Shown here piece after piece: positions 8,924 to 18,107 of a DNA stretch of 64,000 nucleotides. Source of the stretch: Nostoc spongiaeforme FACHB-130 (GTDB taxonomy: Bacteria > Cyanobacteriota > Cyanobacteriia > Cyanobacteriales > Nostocaceae). The notes under the pieces are model-generated. The model was not told the origin of the DNA and did not search any database. It saw nothing but the letters and a program-made list of their open reading frames with translations. How positions within the stretch are numbered: the stretch's first letter is position 1; each line of letters starts with the position of its first letter. The stretch spans positions 1-64,000 of the forward strand of contig NZ_JACJTB010000010.1 of the NCBI RefSeq assembly GCF_014698475.1. The letters run 5' to 3'. The position numbers and the translations under genes were made by a program.

Positions 8924-11900
8924 CTATTCAGATTCACCAATTAAGGTAAATGCAGCCCAATTTTTTGGGAGAGGATATTTCTGCATTGTTGTCAGCATAG
9001 CTTGGCGTAATGCGCTGGCTTTATCTTGTTTTTGTTGGAGATTTTTATAAAATTCGGTCATTAAAAACGATGTTGAGTTATCATCAACTGCCCATAAAGA
9101 AACAATGACACTTGGGACACCTGCGCTAATTAAAGAACGAGATAAGCCAATAACACCATCACCAGTTACTTTGCCGCGTCCGGTATCACAAGCACTTAAA
9201 ACAACCAAGTTTGCATTTAACTTTAGATTCAAGATTTCTTCGGCCGTAAGCAACCCGTTATCCTTATCGGAAGGTGCAAGAGCGATGGCTCCACCAAAGC
9301 CTTTGGCTAACGAACTTCCCAATCCCCGGTTATCATCAAGTAAACCGTGAGTAGCAAAGTGAATAATTCTTGCTTGCGAAATCTTCTCTAAAATAGTTGT
9401 CTTACTGGCTTCCTTACCTATCAGTGCTTGAGTTTTGAGGATTGCAGCAACATTTTTAGCTTCCTGTTCTGCACCGGGTAAATTATTTAATTGTTCGAGG
9501 GGTTTTCCTGCTTCCAACTCTACTTTCGGCATTGTCGGATTACCCACTACTAAAATTTCCTCTTTACTCAATTCCTGACTTGCCAACTTTTGTTTGCGGG
9601 TTAAATCTAAAACCTGAATTGATGGTGCAGTTAGAATTGTGTGTTTTTCAATTAAGTATTTGCCTTGTTCATCTTGTAGTGCAGGAAAGGGGACAAGGAA
9701 TAGAGAACCTTGAGGAATGAAGATAACTTTTTCGCTTTCTTTTGTGGGTAGAAATTCGGCGATGGGTTTGATTAGTAGTTCATGTAGTCTTCGGAATCTT
9801 TGTTTTGTTTTCAAAGTATCAGAATTTTGACTGATAATAATACCACGCCCTCTCACACCAATAGATTGACGACTCATAGTAACTAATTCAGAAAGAGTTG
9901 TATTGTCTTTCTGCCACAGAGGCTTGAGGTCAACTTTTCGGAAATTACCTTTACCTGTGGGTTTGATTACCCAAATATAGAGTTCTGATTCTTTAGTTTG
10001 TTGTTTACCCTGAATTTTAAACTCATCATAAATAATTGAATATTCAACAAGTGTTGCGTTTTGCTGTTGAGCAACTTCTTGTAGGTTGGGTAATTGAGTT
10101 CCTAAATCTTGGGTAAGACTATCATTAGTTTTAGTAGATAAACGTGTATTTAGTAAATCAACAAATGCTCTTGCACGCCCTTTTTCAGCAGTTTCTAGAG
10201 CATTATCATAATTTTGCTGCTCAATGAAAACTTGTTGTAATATTTTATAAGCATCAGCTTGTGTTTCAAAAACAGATATTTTATTGATATCTGTTAAATT
10301 TTTTCTGACATCTTCCCATGTATCAATTGCATAATATAGTGCTTTGACTGCTTCATCAAGATTGCCAGATTTACGATAAGCATTGCCTAGCTTGGTTAAA
10401 ATTTCACCTCTCTCTTGATAACCATTTTGCTCTGATACAGTTCTTTTTAAGAAAATTTCTGAACTTCTTTCTAAATATTCAATAGCTTTTAGATAATTAT
10501 TTTCTTGAAGATAAATATTTCCTAGATTACCCAAAGCAGTTGCCTCCATATAAGAGTTTTCAGTATCTCTTGCTATTTTTAAGGATTGCTGATATTTTTC
10601 AAGAGCTTTAGTGTAATCACCTGACAAAAAATAAGCATTACCTAAATTACTCAATAACCATAATTCTCGATTAGTTAAATTATCTAATATAAAAAATTCT
10701 GTATTATCATCTTTGATTTCTTTGTTAAATACTAGGCTCTGATTCAGAATATCAATAGCTTTAGCTGATTCACCTAGTTTGATATAAACCAATCCTAAAA
10801 ATCCCAAACTCCAACTTTCGTTATAACGGTCTTTAGCTTTTCTAGCAATAGCTAAACTCTGTTGAAAATAGTCAATAGCAGTAGGGAAATCACCTAAATC
10901 AATATAGGACATCCCTAAATATCGCAGAGTCTTGCTTTCTCCGTATTGGTCTTTTATTTCTTTATATAGAGTCAAAGCCTGTTGCCAAGACTCTAATACT
11001 TCTTCAATACTTAGAGCTCTTCTATAGAAAATAAATCCTTCTCCAATTAATCGCTCTGCTTCAGCTTTACGATAATCTTTAGTCTGTGCCAACGCTTGTG
11101 ATGTTCTTAATGGTGAAAGTAAATTAGTTAACAAAGGTTTTGGAAGTTTTTTGATTAAATCTAGATATTCTTGTTTGTATTTAATTGCTGTTGGATAATC
11201 AACTAAAGTTAAATAAGATTTATACAAATTCATCAAGGCAGATACTTGTCCTTGGTAATCATTTATTTCTTTGGCGATCGCTAGGGATTGTTCATAAGAT
11301 TCAATCGCTTTTCTATCAAAGATGATTGCATGTTTCCAAGTCAAATAAGTATAATAAAAATAAAAGTCCCCCAAATTTTCTAAATTCCATAATTCACCTT
11401 GACGATATTTAATTTCTTTCGCTATATCTAAACTTCTTGTATAGTATTCAAGGGCTTTTTGATAGTCTCTAAATAAATAATAAGAATGAATAAACCCTAA
11501 ATAACCTAAAGCCAAGCTTTCGCCTTGACGGTCTTTAATTTCTTGGGCAATAAGTAAAGCTTTTTGAAGAGAATCAATAGCTTTGTTGTAATTATATAAA
11601 TAGCTGTAAGCAATTCCTATATTTCCTAAAATTCTCCCTTCGCTTTGACGGTCTTTATTTTTTCGATACAGAGACAATGCTTGTTCCCAAGATTGTAATG
11701 CTGCTGGAAATTGAATGTTATCAAACTGTTCAATACCTTTGAGCCACAGTTTATCTGCTTCAGCTTGATGATTTGTAGATGTTTGCGCTAAAACCTGTTG
11801 TGTAAAGAAAAATTTGTAGGAATTATTTCCAAATGTCAGTGAAATTGTTACTAGAAAAGTATTGAAAGCTATTAAAACTATTTTGCTTTTGCGTAGGTGT

Positions 11901-11932
11901 AGCCTGTCGTAGATATCACTCATAATTCTCAT
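8924..11932 (-). CDS. Exported TPR-CHAT protease (second copy)
   Basis: This 1002-aa protein has a signal peptide (LIAFNTFLVTISLTFG, then QQVLAQTS), two blocks of TPRs (roughly residues 50-260 and 290-550), the linker ALETAEKGRARAFVDLL and a C-terminal CHAT domain. His862 (HFATHG) and Cys915 (LSACDTG) are intact. It is longer than the 3.3-kb paralogue because the TPR region is partly duplicated. At the second block the text 'SQALAQTKDYRKAEAERL' repeats the mature N-terminus, as if two TPR proteins had been joined. Its start is only 12 nt beyond the stop of the upstream inactive CHAT gene, so the two are probably co-transcribed. Codons for DRLHLRK near the start derive from a dispersed repeat. 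Confidence 0.88.
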   Translation of the reverse strand: MRIMSDIYDRLHLRKSKIVLIAFNTFLVTISLTFGNNSYKFFFTQQVLAQTSTNHQAEADKLWLKGIEQFDNIQFPAALQSWEQALSLYRKNKDRQSEGRILGNIGIAYSYLYNYNKAIDSLQKALLIAQEIKDRQGESLALGYLGFIHSYYLFRDYQKALEYYTRSLDIAKEIKYRQGELWNLENLGDFYFYYTYLTWKHAIIFDRKAIESYEQSLAIAKEINDYQGQVSALMNLYKSYLTLVDYPTAIKYKQEYLDLIKKLPKPLLTNLLSPLRTSQALAQTKDYRKAEAERLIGEGFIFYRRALSIEEVLESWQQALTLYKEIKDQYGESKTLRYLGMSYIDLGDFPTAIDYFQQSLAIARKAKDRYNESWSLGFLGLVYIKLGESAKAIDILNQSLVFNKEIKDDNTEFFILDNLTNRELWLLSNLGNAYFLSGDYTKALEKYQQSLKIARDTENSYMEATALGNLGNIYLQENNYLKAIEYLERSSEIFLKRTVSEQNGYQERGEILTKLGNAYRKSGNLDEAVKALYYAIDTWEDVRKNLTDINKISVFETQADAYKILQQVFIEQQNYDNALETAEKGRARAFVDLLNTRLSTKTNDSLTQDLGTQLPNLQEVAQQQNATLVEYSIIYDEFKIQGKQQTKESELYIWVIKPTGKGNFRKVDLKPLWQKDNTTLSELVTMSRQSIGVRGRGIIISQNSDTLKTKQRFRRLHELLIKPIAEFLPTKESEKVIFIPQGSLFLVPFPALQDEQGKYLIEKHTILTAPSIQVLDLTRKQKLASQELSKEEILVVGNPTMPKVELEAGKPLEQLNNLPGAEQEAKNVAAILKTQALIGKEASKTTILEKISQARIIHFATHGLLDDNRGLGSSLAKGFGGAIALAPSDKDNGLLTAEEILNLKLNANLVVLSACDTGRGKVTGDGVIGLSRSLISAGVPSVIVSLWAVDDNSTSFLMTEFYKNLQQKQDKASALRQAMLTTMQKYPLPKNWAAFTLIGESE

Positions 11933-11944
11933 TTCAATTTCACA

Positions 11945-13195
11945 TTACAACAAGCCAATTAAAATAAAAGCTGACCAGTCTCTGGGGTTTGGGTATTTTT
12001 TCTTAGTTTCTAGCATTGCATAACGCAAGGCTGCTGCTTTATCTGGTTTTTCATGGAGTTTTTGATAAAATTTTGTCATTAAAAATGCGGTTGGTTGATC
12101 TGATATATCCCATAAAGAAGCAATCACACTGGAAACTCCTGCCGACAAGAAAGAACGTGATAAGCCAATTACACCATCATTTGTGATTTTTCCGATGGCT
12201 GTATCGTTGGCACTTAAGACAACTAAATCTGCTGTTAATTTTAACTTTTGAATTTCTGTGGGTGTGAGTAAGCCGTCATCTTGAGTGGAGGGTGTAAAAG
12301 CTAAACCTTGCTGATTATTGAGATATGCTTTTGTTGCTAAATGAATAATTTTGGCTTGCTGCATTCGTTGTACAACTGCGGTTTCGGTTGCGGCATTACC
12401 TATGAGTGGTTGGGTGTTAAATAATTGTGCGATCGCTTTTGCTTCTTGTTCTGCACCTAGTAGCTGAAGCGGTTCTCCTCGATCAGATTGTATTATAGGA
12501 TTACCCACTACTAAAATATCTTGATTGACATTTTTATATTGTTTTTTTCGTTGATAAAGTAAATCTAAGGCTTGACTAGAAGGTGCAGTGGCAATTGCAT
12601 ATCGCTCAATTAAATATTTACCTTTTGTATCTTGTAAAGCTGCAAAAGGTATAAGAAATAATTCGCCTTGGGGAATGAAAATAATATTTGTATTTGGTTG
12701 TTGAGGTAATAAATTTTTAACGGGTTTAATTAATAATGTATACAATTTTTGGAAGTCATCTTTTTGACTACCTTTGAGATAATTATAATTTCCTCTTACG
12801 CCCAGAGACAAACGACTGCTAACAATTAAATCAGCCAGAGATGTGTTTTGTTTTTGCCACAAGGGTTTAATATCAACCTTACGAAAGGTTATATTTCCTG
12901 TGGGTTGAATGACCCAAATATAGAGTTCTGATTCTCTCGTTTGTTTTTTGCCTGCAATCGTAAATTCATCATTAATAATTGAATACTGCACAAGGGTAGC
13001 ATTTTGTTGTTTAGCGACTTGCTTAATCTGTTCTGTAGCAGAATTAACTGCTAATGTAAACATGCGATCGCCTAATATATTTCCTGGCAATTGCTCTGAA
13101 GCTAAAACCTTATCTTTGAAAAAAATATTGATATTGTTCAAAGATGCGATCGCCACCATCATTAGGCAAATTGATTGTGTGAAGTAACTCGGCAT
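11945..13195 (-). CDS. Exported CHAT-fold pseudo-protease (catalytic His and Cys lost)
   Basis: This 416-aa protein has a signal peptide (SICLMMVAIASL ... KVLASEQ), almost no TPR region and a complete CHAT domain of about 350 residues. The fold-defining segments are kept: IIFIPQGELFLIPFAALQ, GLLTPTEIQKLKL, DGVIGLSRSFLSAGVSSVI and DWSAFILIG. However, the HATHG-type motif reads HLATKA (Lys289 for His) and the CDTG motif reads LSANDTA (Asn330 for Cys). The reading frame is fully open, so this is not ordinary decay. It is probably a non-catalytic binder, decoy or regulator of the active TPR-CHAT protease encoded 12 nt downstream in the same operon. Confidence 0.85.
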   Translation of the reverse strand: MPSYFTQSICLMMVAIASLNNINIFFKDKVLASEQLPGNILGDRMFTLAVNSATEQIKQVAKQQNATLVQYSIINDEFTIAGKKQTRESELYIWVIQPTGNITFRKVDIKPLWQKQNTSLADLIVSSRLSLGVRGNYNYLKGSQKDDFQKLYTLLIKPVKNLLPQQPNTNIIFIPQGELFLIPFAALQDTKGKYLIERYAIATAPSSQALDLLYQRKKQYKNVNQDILVVGNPIIQSDRGEPLQLLGAEQEAKAIAQLFNTQPLIGNAATETAVVQRMQQAKIIHLATKAYLNNQQGLAFTPSTQDDGLLTPTEIQKLKLTADLVVLSANDTAIGKITNDGVIGLSRSFLSAGVSSVIASLWDISDQPTAFLMTKFYQKLHEKPDKAAALRYAMLETKKKYPNPRDWSAFILIGLL

Positions 13196-13569
13196 TTTAT
13201 CTCTCTCAGTATTTTTATATACAAAATAAATTCCTCATCCGCTACAGGATATGCAAATTGACGACTAATCGACAAAAGTTAATTTAGCTACACTTTTTCA
13301 GATTCAGTTAGTATACTGTTAATACCAACTTTGTTGGTGCAAATCCAAAATCATCTAATTTTTACAGATATAGCAGGCGAAGCAGATGTTAGGACTCTGT
13401 TTATGTTTGAAAAACCTGAAAATACTGGGTTTCTACTCAGCACTTAGTTATAGTTAGCATCGTCCCCCAATTCCGCATACCTGTATCTGTGCTTACTTTG
13501 TCTTTACACAATGTATGCTAAAGTTTCTCAACTACTGGTTTTGATTAAATTCGCAAAATTTAAATAATT
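13196..13569. promoter_or_regulatory. Divergent intergenic region
   Basis: This 374-bp AT-rich spacer lies between two divergent genes. A small hairpin, ACCAACTTTGTTGGT (13325-13339), is the only visible structure. I see no confident promoter. Confidence 0.3.
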
Positions 13570-13848
13570 ATGGCAGATCAATCAGATTTTCTCTCAAATC
13601 TCTCTGATTTTCTTTATCCTCGCAGTTGTTATTATGGTCAATTCAAACCAGAATACCTAGTATTTAACGCGAGTCTACAAGAATTTGCTCAAAGAGTCAG
13701 CTACATTAGTAATCTGCAAACTAACGGTAAACTTTCCCCAGAAGAAGCTTATCAGCAAATCAAGACTTTGTGGAAACAATTAAAACGTGCCAAAAAACAA
13801 CTAGAAATTACCAAAGAGGCATTTGGTAGTAATAATCCTCAACAATAG
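13570..13848 (+). CDS. Small conserved cyanobacterial protein (DUF7219-like)
   Basis: The 92-aa acidic then basic protein contains the conserved core FLYPRSCYYGQFKPEYLVFN and a helical tail with SPEEAYQQIKTLWKQLKRAKK. It has no signal peptide or membrane segment. The sequence style matches a small family widespread in cyanobacteria with no known role; the DUF number is recalled and unverified. No useful operon context is present, and it is convergent with the K+ channel gene 74 bp away. Confidence 0.7.
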   Translation: MADQSDFLSNLSDFLYPRSCYYGQFKPEYLVFNASLQEFAQRVSYISNLQTNGKLSPEEAYQQIKTLWKQLKRAKKQLEITKEAFGSNNPQQ

Positions 13849-13922
13849 TCAATTATTTTTAATAAAAAAATCTTTTTGTTCCTCGGCGCTCACTTCTGCG
13901 TTGAAACTGATAGCACTCGGCT

Positions 13923-14837
13923 TTACTCCAACGGCAAAACATCATGGAAATGGTTGTAGTCGATGTAACGATGACCATCGGAGGTGTGATGCAGGATATC
14001 GACAAATCGATGATTCCATAAAATATCGTTAGCACCGTAACTATGACGTGCATGAACAACTTGTGCGACTGTTTCATCAATGCCTGTTAAAGAGATCATC
14101 AACATACTATTGGTTTGAATTAAAGAATCTGGTGTCACACCATATAAAGGGCTAGATTCATCAATGATGTGCATGACTGACCAACTTAAGGCAAAGCCTG
14201 GGGTTTGCTGTCGGACAAGTTTGAGGTCATAAATGCGTCGCATAAACTCACCTTCGGCAGTAATTTCATCACGCATAAAATAAACCCGCATCTGCGCTTC
14301 TACAATGAAATTTCGTCGCTGATTAGCGGTGCGAAACATGAGAGTTGGTGCTTGTTCATAGGGAACAATGACCGCCACACGGCTAAAAATGACACGGGCT
14401 GTTGGACGAGAAAATCGGGCAAAGGCTAACCCCGTCATCATGGCAATTCCCATTACACCTGCGATCGCTTCAATCGTCACAATAATATTCGCATAATTTG
14501 TCTTGGGATACATTGCCCCGTAACCAATCGATGCCAGAGTTTGCACACTAAAGAAAAAAACGTCTAAAAAAGAACCAGGACGGGCATTAGCAATGCAATC
14601 TCCGCCTAATAAATACGCCAAAGCAAATAGGGTATTAATAGCTACGTAAACCGCAAAAATTACTAGTACAAATCCAGACCAGGGAATTGTCAAGAGTAAA
14701 TGGTAGGGATCGCGCCAGTAAGAGTGCCAGACACCTAAACCCTTAATCTCGATACTACCATTGTGGTACTTGAGATGGACAATGGGTTGTGAACGCTGTC
14801 GTTGCTGGCGTGCAAGTTTTTTAAATTGAAATTTCAT
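13923..14837 (-). CDS. Inward-rectifier potassium channel (KirBac type)
   Basis: The 304-aa protein has two membrane helices (about 50-75 and 115-140) around a pore loop with the filter SIGYG (residues 103-107, in TLASIGYGAMYP). A cytoplasmic Ig-like Kir domain follows (VIFSRVAVIVPYEQAPTLMF, then SWSVMHIIDESSPLYG). This order is diagnostic for prokaryotic inward-rectifier channels, which pass K+ across the plasma membrane. The first filter residue is Ser rather than the usual Thr of TVGYG. An amphipathic slide helix (WRDPYHLLLTIPW) precedes the first helix. It is divergent from an MFS gene, and regulation is not visible. Confidence 0.9.
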   Translation of the reverse strand: MKFQFKKLARQQRQRSQPIVHLKYHNGSIEIKGLGVWHSYWRDPYHLLLTIPWSGFVLVIFAVYVAINTLFALAYLLGGDCIANARPGSFLDVFFFSVQTLASIGYGAMYPKTNYANIIVTIEAIAGVMGIAMMTGLAFARFSRPTARVIFSRVAVIVPYEQAPTLMFRTANQRRNFIVEAQMRVYFMRDEITAEGEFMRRIYDLKLVRQQTPGFALSWSVMHIIDESSPLYGVTPDSLIQTNSMLMISLTGIDETVAQVVHARHSYGANDILWNHRFVDILHHTSDGHRYIDYNHFHDVLPLE

Positions 14838-14932
14838 TGGTGTAGCTAAAATAACGGCAAATCATGATGATCACTAGAGTTACAAGCCCCTGTTTTCTGA
14901 TACAGTGCAGTGGCTAAGTAATACTGGGCGCT

Positions 14933-16132
14933 GTGACACTGCCAATGAACCGAAATTTCTGGATTACCGCTTTAGTTGCTTTTATTAATTCCCTCAGTCT
15001 GACAATTTTAATTCCTATTATCTATCTTTATGGCAAACAATTTGGCTTGAGTGATTTGCAGACTAGTTTGTTATTTTCGATTTATTCAATATCTCAGTTT
15101 TTCGCTACCCCAGTCATTGGTAAATTATCCGATCGCTTTGGACGCAAACCTTTATTAATCATTAGTTTGGCGGGGACTGTGATTGCTAATGCGATCGCAG
15201 GTACAGCAACCACCGCAACTTGGCTATTCTTTGCCCGATTTTTGGATGGGATTACGGGCGGAAATGCTTCGGTGGCGCAGGCGATTATTTCTGATGTCAC
15301 CACGCCAGAAAACCGCGCCAGAGCCTTTGGAATTAACGGTGCGGCTTTTGGTTTAGGCTTTGTATTGGGGCCTGTTACGAGTTTGCTGGCGCAGCAATAT
15401 TCTCTGGGAGCAGCATTTTTAGTTTCTGGTGCGATCGCATTTTTAGCACTATTAATTACTATTTTCTTTTTACCAGAAACATTGCAAACCAAAGCAGTGA
15501 AAGCAAATAATCTCTTTGACCTCGGCTTAGGTAATTTAATTCGCGGTCTAGCCATCCCAAAAATAGGTATCTTGCTAATTATTAATTTTTTTATTGGGAC
15601 AACTTTTACAATTTTTACCTATGCCTTTCAACCTTACTTTATTCAGGTTTTAGGACAAAATAGCCAATCTTTAACCCTCGTATTCATCTTATTTGGGGCG
15701 TTGGGTACAATTATGCAAACTTGGGGAGTGTCAATTCTCAGCCGCAAATTTAATATTGTGAGTATATTATTTTTGGCTTTATCTATCCGCAGCTTATCAT
15801 TTATCATCATGCCAATTTGGCACAACATTATTTATTTTGTCGTAGTTAGTATTGTCTATTCACTGTTTAACTCTTTAGTTCAACCCATGATTAATACGTT
15901 GATTTCCCTCAACGCTAAATCTCAAGAACAAGGTACAGCAATGGGGTTGAACGCTTCTTATTTAAGCATTTCCAACGGCGTTGGGCCTGTGATTGCAGGT
16001 ATGCTCATCAATCAATCTTGTCCCCAAACCTATAGCTATCCCTTGTATTTAGCTGGTACTCTGACATTTCTGGTTTTATGTTTCGCCGTCTTGACACGGA
16101 AAAACTATACACCTTCAGAAATAAGGGTGTAG
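14933..16132 (+). CDS. MFS transporter, DHA1/TetA-like
   Basis: This 399-aa protein has about 12 membrane segments. It carries the MFS motif GKLSDRFGRKPLLI between helices 2 and 3 and a second signature, GITGGNASVAQAIISDVT, typical of drug-H+ antiporters of the TetA kind. The GTG at 14933 and the ATG at 14945 are both possible starts; no ribosome-binding site separates them. The substrate is unknown. It stands alone, divergent from the K+ channel gene by 95 bp. Confidence 0.85.
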   Translation: MTLPMNRNFWITALVAFINSLSLTILIPIIYLYGKQFGLSDLQTSLLFSIYSISQFFATPVIGKLSDRFGRKPLLIISLAGTVIANAIAGTATTATWLFFARFLDGITGGNASVAQAIISDVTTPENRARAFGINGAAFGLGFVLGPVTSLLAQQYSLGAAFLVSGAIAFLALLITIFFLPETLQTKAVKANNLFDLGLGNLIRGLAIPKIGILLIINFFIGTTFTIFTYAFQPYFIQVLGQNSQSLTLVFILFGALGTIMQTWGVSILSRKFNIVSILFLALSIRSLSFIIMPIWHNIIYFVVVSIVYSLFNSLVQPMINTLISLNAKSQEQGTAMGLNASYLSISNGVGPVIAGMLINQSCPQTYSYPLYLAGTLTFLVLCFAVLTRKNYTPSEIRV

Positions 16133-16134
16133 GG

Positions 16135-16253
16135 ACAAAATAAAGTCAAAAGTTAAAAGTTAAAAGGCAAAAGAAAGAAAAAGAAAATGGTTTAAGCACC
16201 ATTATTTATTTATGGGAATTATCTTTTTACTTTTTACTTTTTACTTCTTAATC
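16135..16253. repeat. Low-complexity inverted repeat
   Basis: 'aaaagttaaaagttaaaagg' (from 16147) and 'ctttttactttttacttttt' (from 16225) are imperfect direct-repeat arrays that are complementary to each other. They form a foldback between two converging genes and could terminate both. Confidence 0.5.
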
Positions 16254-17393
16254 TTACACCCCATTCTCTACTCCCAATTCCTCATTTCCCAAATCTATAA
16301 CAGTAATATCCAACTGTGGGTCATGGGTTTCTACAACGGGTTTCCTGACTCTGTAAGGAATTTCTTCGATCGCCAAGTTATCGTTATCGAGGTCATCGTA
16401 AATTAGCTGCAAATGTTTTTCATTCAGATGATGAATGATTTTACCACTGTATTTACTGGCATCTGCGCCTAAACCTTGGATGCGAATTAAACCATTAAAT
16501 ACAGTCGCCCTGGCTAAATAAATTACTGGGTCATCACGAAAGGGGACATTGACGGTAGTTGTAGCGGTGAGATGCGCCATCCCTCTTTCGTCCATTTCTT
16601 TGCCTAAAGCCATTGCGGTTTTTTCCAGTCCGCGAATTGCGACGATCGCAGCTGCCACAGCCATTGTAATATCTGTACCATCGTCAGCTAAAATCTTCTG
16701 GGATGAAAGAAACTCATAATTTTCTTCGCCAATGTCACGACGTAGACGTTGATGGACGATGTTACGGGGATTGAAATGTGTCAGTGCGCCGACAATAGCC
16801 CCACAAGCCGCACGGGGTTCGCGCCATAAAGATTCTTGGGTTTTGCCGTAGATTAGTTGTTCACCTAAATCTAAACGTCCGACATGGGTTTTTAAGTCGA
16901 GGGCGGCGAGAACAAAAGATTGAGAATTACCTGCATAAATTTGGTTACGCCAAGTTTCATCTAATTGATGGGCGATGGTAACGTGGGCTAAGGTTGCGCC
17001 ATCATCAGTACCGCCGCCAGTGGGGAAAAACGTCTCTGTTTTTAACTCACCAATTTCTGATAAAGTGGCAAACCGGGAAGCAACCACATCACGATAAGTT
17101 CTGGTTGACTCGCCTTGGTGGATGCGATCGCCACAGTTAGTATAGGCCAATGTGGTGACAACACTCGGTAAACTCAAATCAGCCGCACAAGCTTTTAAAT
17201 CCGAAATACTCGCCCCAGCAAATTGTAATTCATCCCGGAGTATTTGCAGACCATTCACCAGAGTATAGCGATCGCTAACAATTTCATTTAAGTAGATATT
17301 TTTTGCACTATCCTCTTGTCCAAATCTGGCGGATAGTTCCCAAAACTTGTCAATTCTGGCACTCGCTAAAGATGGATCAAATGCTGAAAACAT
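16254..17393 (-). CDS. Conserved protein of unknown function
   Basis: I place the start at ATG 17393 (MFSAFDPSLASARID) because the longer frame up to 17450 runs through low-complexity repeat sequence. The protein is about 379 aa and soluble, with no signal peptide. Distinct motifs are TETFFPTGGGTDDGATLAHV, LWREPRAACGAIVGALTHFNPR and FRDDPVIYLARATVFNG. I do not recognise the family. The even residue composition and long conserved-looking motifs suggest a real enzyme-like protein. It follows the nrt genes on the same strand, but 700 bp of repeat-filled spacer makes an operon unlikely. Confidence 0.7.
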   Translation of the reverse strand: MFSAFDPSLASARIDKFWELSARFGQEDSAKNIYLNEIVSDRYTLVNGLQILRDELQFAGASISDLKACAADLSLPSVVTTLAYTNCGDRIHQGESTRTYRDVVASRFATLSEIGELKTETFFPTGGGTDDGATLAHVTIAHQLDETWRNQIYAGNSQSFVLAALDLKTHVGRLDLGEQLIYGKTQESLWREPRAACGAIVGALTHFNPRNIVHQRLRRDIGEENYEFLSSQKILADDGTDITMAVAAAIVAIRGLEKTAMALGKEMDERGMAHLTATTTVNVPFRDDPVIYLARATVFNGLIRIQGLGADASKYSGKIIHHLNEKHLQLIYDDLDNDNLAIEEIPYRVRKPVVETHDPQLDITVIDLGNEELGVENGV

Positions 17394-18107
17394 AAGTATT
17401 TGGCGGTAATTACAGAAGGAAAGGGGCAGGGGGCAGAGGTGTAATTTCAACTTGCCACTGTATAAAATTTATGATGAATTCCGGCTTTTTACTTTTATAT
17501 AAACAATTTCTGCTGAATTTTAATCCTAAATTTGTAGAGACTTTGTATACAAGGTCTCTACAATTACTCCGGTTGGTGAGCGCAGTCGAACCACTGCATC
17601 CTGACTTCAAAGATAAAAAATAAAGCAAAAGATAAAAGTTACAATTACTTACCCTTTATCTTTTGCTATATAGCTAACCTTGGTCGTCGGGAGAAACTTT
17701 TAACCTAATACGGTTCAGATACAGCGTTTTTCGGTTTAGTGCAGTACAAGTTGATAGGGGAGAGGGGCTAGAGACTAGAGGAATGTATCGGATTGAGATG
17801 AAAAACTCTGTAAAAAAACTAAACTACAACAAAACCAGCAAATGATAACTTAAACGAAAAATTTATTTTGGAGGGGGTTTGGGGGACGCAACCGTCCCCC
17901 AATCGGGGGCTTGGGGAGCCACTGCGTTGGGGAGACAGCGCCGTGGGCGGGTTTCCCGACTTGAGGCGACTGTCGTCGGCTTTGCCGACTTGAAGCATGT
18001 GGCGTGGAGAATCCCCCAAATCTTGCTTATTGCCTGATAGGTAGTAAGCTGTTAGGTAGTAGTAGGGTGGGTATATCATGTATGCCCACCCTACAAAAAC
18101 TTGACTC
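17394..18107. repeat. Repeat-rich intergenic region
   Basis: The 714-bp spacer is built of short palindromes. These are GTAGAGAC ... GTCTCTAC (17534-17561, near perfect), a 'gagcgcagtcgaaccactg' repeat (about 17579-17598), an AGCAAAAGATAAA/TTTATCTTTTGCT inverted repeat (17624-17666), and TTGGGGGACG-CAAC-CGTCCCCCAA (17879-17902). GC-rich repeat sequence continues to 18010. No believable gene is present. Confidence 0.6.
18062..18094 (-). terminator. Hairpin downstream of nrtD
   Basis: GTAGGGTGGG and CCCACCCTAC form a 10-bp stem around a 13-nt loop, 14 nt past the end of nrtD. It belongs to a common cyanobacterial dispersed repeat and may end nrt transcription. There is no T tract, so this is tentative. 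Confidence 0.4.
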
